Source of the DNA: Planctomycetaceae bacterium
GTDB taxonomy: Bacteria > Planctomycetota > Planctomycetia > Pirellulales > Thermoguttaceae
Direction: 5' to 3'
DNA length: 5,969 bases
Assembly: GCA_031276415.1 (NCBI GenBank)
Contig: JAISNF010000421.1
Coordinates: 1-5,969 of the forward strand
Shown here: positions 4,883-5,969 of the stretch, piece by piece
Layout of the letters: the number at the start of each line of letters is the position of its first letter
Numbering within the stretch: position 1 is the first letter of the stretch
The notes under the pieces: model-generated
Seen by the model: the letters and a program-made list of their open reading frames with translations, nothing else
What the model was told of the DNA's origin: nothing
The model's database searches: none
Made by a program: the position numbers and the translations under genes

Positions 4883-5272
4883 TTACCATTGATCAAGGTT
4901 GATGTCAATTTTATTGTTACCTTTTTTAAGAGTAAAAGGTTTGAGTTTACTTTGGATATTTGGTGGGAGAGCGGGAGTGAAAACTTCACTCATTTTTCTA
5001 TCGCTTCCTTTCTTTTCGGTTTTGGTAAATTTTTCGACCATAATTTGGACATTGCCGGGCATTGGTCCTTCATTTTTAGGAATAAAATAATTTCCGTTGG
5101 CATCGGTTTTTCCGCCAGCATCAGGTCCCGCTTCTGGACGAATGAGCACCACTGCATCATCAACAGGTTTACCATCAAGCGTTACAGTACCTTCAATACT
5201 GACTCGCACTGCGCCTTGAGAACAACCAAAAAGGAAAACTGAAAGAACAATAATACAAAATGTTTTTTTCAT
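4883..5272 (-). CDS. Small lipoprotein with a carboxypeptidase-regulatory-like/transthyretin-like domain
   Basis: The 129-residue protein begins with a lipoprotein signal, MKKTFCIIVLSVFLFGC: a positive start, a hydrophobic stretch and a lipobox LFGC with the lipidated Cys at 17. The mature part opens with the beta-rich module EGTVTLDGKPVDDAVVLIRP (27-46), then GKTDANGNYFIP (54-65) and GNVQIMVEKF (73-82). This is the pattern of planctomycete lipoproteins in which GxVTLDGKP...TDxxGxF marks a transthyretin/CarboxypepD_reg-like fold. It is expected to be membrane-anchored and face the periplasm; no enzymatic residues are seen and its partner is unknown. In Planctomycetota such genes often follow DUF1559 genes, as here, which suggests a shared transcript and a joint envelope role. 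The ATG at 5272 is fixed by the signal peptide; no Shine-Dalgarno is visible. Confidence 0.85.
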   Translation of the reverse strand: MKKTFCIIVLSVFLFGCSQGAVRVSIEGTVTLDGKPVDDAVVLIRPEAGPDAGGKTDANGNYFIPKNEGPMPGNVQIMVEKFTKTEKKGSDRKMSEVFTPALPPNIQSKLKPFTLKKGNNKIDINLDQW

Positions 5273-5293
5273 AGTTAAGTTGTAATGTAAAAG

Positions 5294-5388
5294 TTAAATT
5301 GATAATTAATAGTTGATAGTGTCGCAAGCGAAATTATTGCTGATATGGCTATAATTCCACTTGCGACACACTCCAACATTCCACTATT
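5294..5388 (-). repeat. Family 1 repeat, copy D: hairpin between the DUF1559 gene and the lipoprotein
   Basis: The core tcgcaagcgaaattatt (5322-5338) and its partner (5351-5366) form a 19-bp stem, 5319-5337 with 5351-5369, around a 13-nt loop. Two positions (5329/5359 and 5331/5357) are A-C mismatches on the plus strand but G-U wobbles in minus-strand RNA, the coding direction. Degenerate heptamers flank it (aatagtt 5308-5314, gatagtg 5315-5321, cactatt 5382-5388). The last one touches the stop codon of the DUF1559 gene. No U-run follows, so it could pause, protect or partly terminate the transcript rather than act as a standard terminator. Confidence 0.7.
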
Positions 5389-5969
5389 TACGGCATGGCG
5401 ACAGGATGGTAGTCAGCACGGTCACCAAGATAACGCCAAACTGTTGCATTAATTGTTTCTGTTATGAAGCGTCCAGATGCGTCTGCTAATGTAACATTGA
5501 CGCCGCCCGGATGTTTACTCGCTGCACAACTGGCATGTGGATATTCACTTCCGGAATTAGGAGTTACCGAATTCGGTGTGTAATAAGTAGAAAATGTTAC
5601 ATCGGCTACTGCGTGTGGAACGCCCGGACCAAACCACGAAGTAGGGTAACGATTATAGGCGAGCGAATTTATAAAACCTCCATCACGTTCTGAAAGCATC
5701 AGACAATTCGATGTTCCGTCTTCGATATTTTCTAGTCCGGGTTGAAAACCATCCTGATTTTCAAATGGTGGATGTCCCTGACAAAATAAACCGCCATAAT
5801 CCCCATTGTCGCAACTCGTTTGTTGAGCAGTAAGTGTTTTATAGCGATTATTATCAAAAGTATCGCTGGTATCACCGCCATAATTTCCAGGCGTACTGAC
5901 ATCACGTCTGTTTGCCCGACCACAACGCCAAGCTCCAAGCAAGCCAACATAATTTCCTTTTGCCAACGG
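5388..5969 (-). CDS. DUF1559 domain protein, C-terminal part (5' end beyond the window)
   Basis: The frame is open to the window edge, and 193 residues plus the TAA stop are visible. No start codon should be assigned here: the first visible codons read PLAKGNYVG, an internal stretch of the family. Features of DUF1559 (the planctomycete 'prepilin-type N-terminal/H-X9-DG' proteins) are IEDGTSNCLMLSER (82-95 from the edge), SKHPGGVNVTLADASGRFI (151-169) and TVWRYLGDRAD near the end. The pilin-like N-terminal helix and cleavage site expected for the family would be outside the window. Such proteins are thought to be exported surface or pseudopilin-like components, and many paralogues occur per planctomycete genome. 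The gene is followed by a family 1 hairpin and the lipoprotein gene. Confidence 0.92.
   Translation of the reverse strand, partial: PLAKGNYVGLLGAWRCGRANRRDVSTPGNYGGDTSDTFDNNRYKTLTAQQTSCDNGDYGGLFCQGHPPFENQDGFQPGLENIEDGTSNCLMLSERDGGFINSLAYNRYPTSWFGPGVPHAVADVTFSTYYTPNSVTPNSGSEYPHASCAASKHPGGVNVTLADASGRFITETINATVWRYLGDRADYHPVAMP

Noticed and set aside
4799..5242. Plus-strand open frame of 147 codons opposite the lipoprotein gene
   Set aside because: It begins inside the palindrome and is antisense to a lipoprotein with a clear lipobox and domain pattern; its translation shows no recognisable domain.

Overview
The window most likely comes from a bacterium of the phylum Planctomycetota. The best evidence is at the right end: the C-terminal part of a DUF1559 protein (DGTSN and HPGGVNV motifs), followed on the same strand by a small lipoprotein with the planctomycete-type 'EGTVTLDGKPVDDAVVLIRP' domain. 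The AT-leaning base composition and the dense intergenic repeats would fit a low-GC, possibly host-associated, lineage; that placement is inference.

All five supported genes are on the minus strand, so transcription runs from high to low coordinates. In that order: a DUF1559 protein cut by the window edge (5388-5969), a lipoprotein (4883-5272), a gap of about 1 kb full of inverted repeats, a small three-CxxC protein (3524-3880), dprA (2113-3402), a gap of about 250 bp, glgA glycogen synthase (393-1859), and 392 bp of repeats and hairpins. DUF1559 and the lipoprotein look like a surface or envelope pair. The CxxC protein and dprA may be co-transcribed, as 121 bp separate them. glgA stands alone and ends at a clear intrinsic terminator. 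No pathway links all five genes.

The unusual content is between the genes. Family 1 appears four times (2-115, 323-397, 1956-2003, about 5294-5388). It has arrays of about five degenerate heptamers (RRKAGTK, or MACTMYY on the other strand) beside a CGCAAGCGGAATTATT-type hairpin core. Two copies run into the stop codons of the upstream genes, and one forms the glgA terminator. Family 2 (123-168, 266-314 inverted, 2021-2077) pairs a small G/C hairpin with a 9-bp hairpin whose stem shows compensatory base changes between copies. A third cluster (4252-4806) lines up three different inverted-repeat elements in one gap. No mobile-element gene, CRISPR array, tRNA or rRNA was found.
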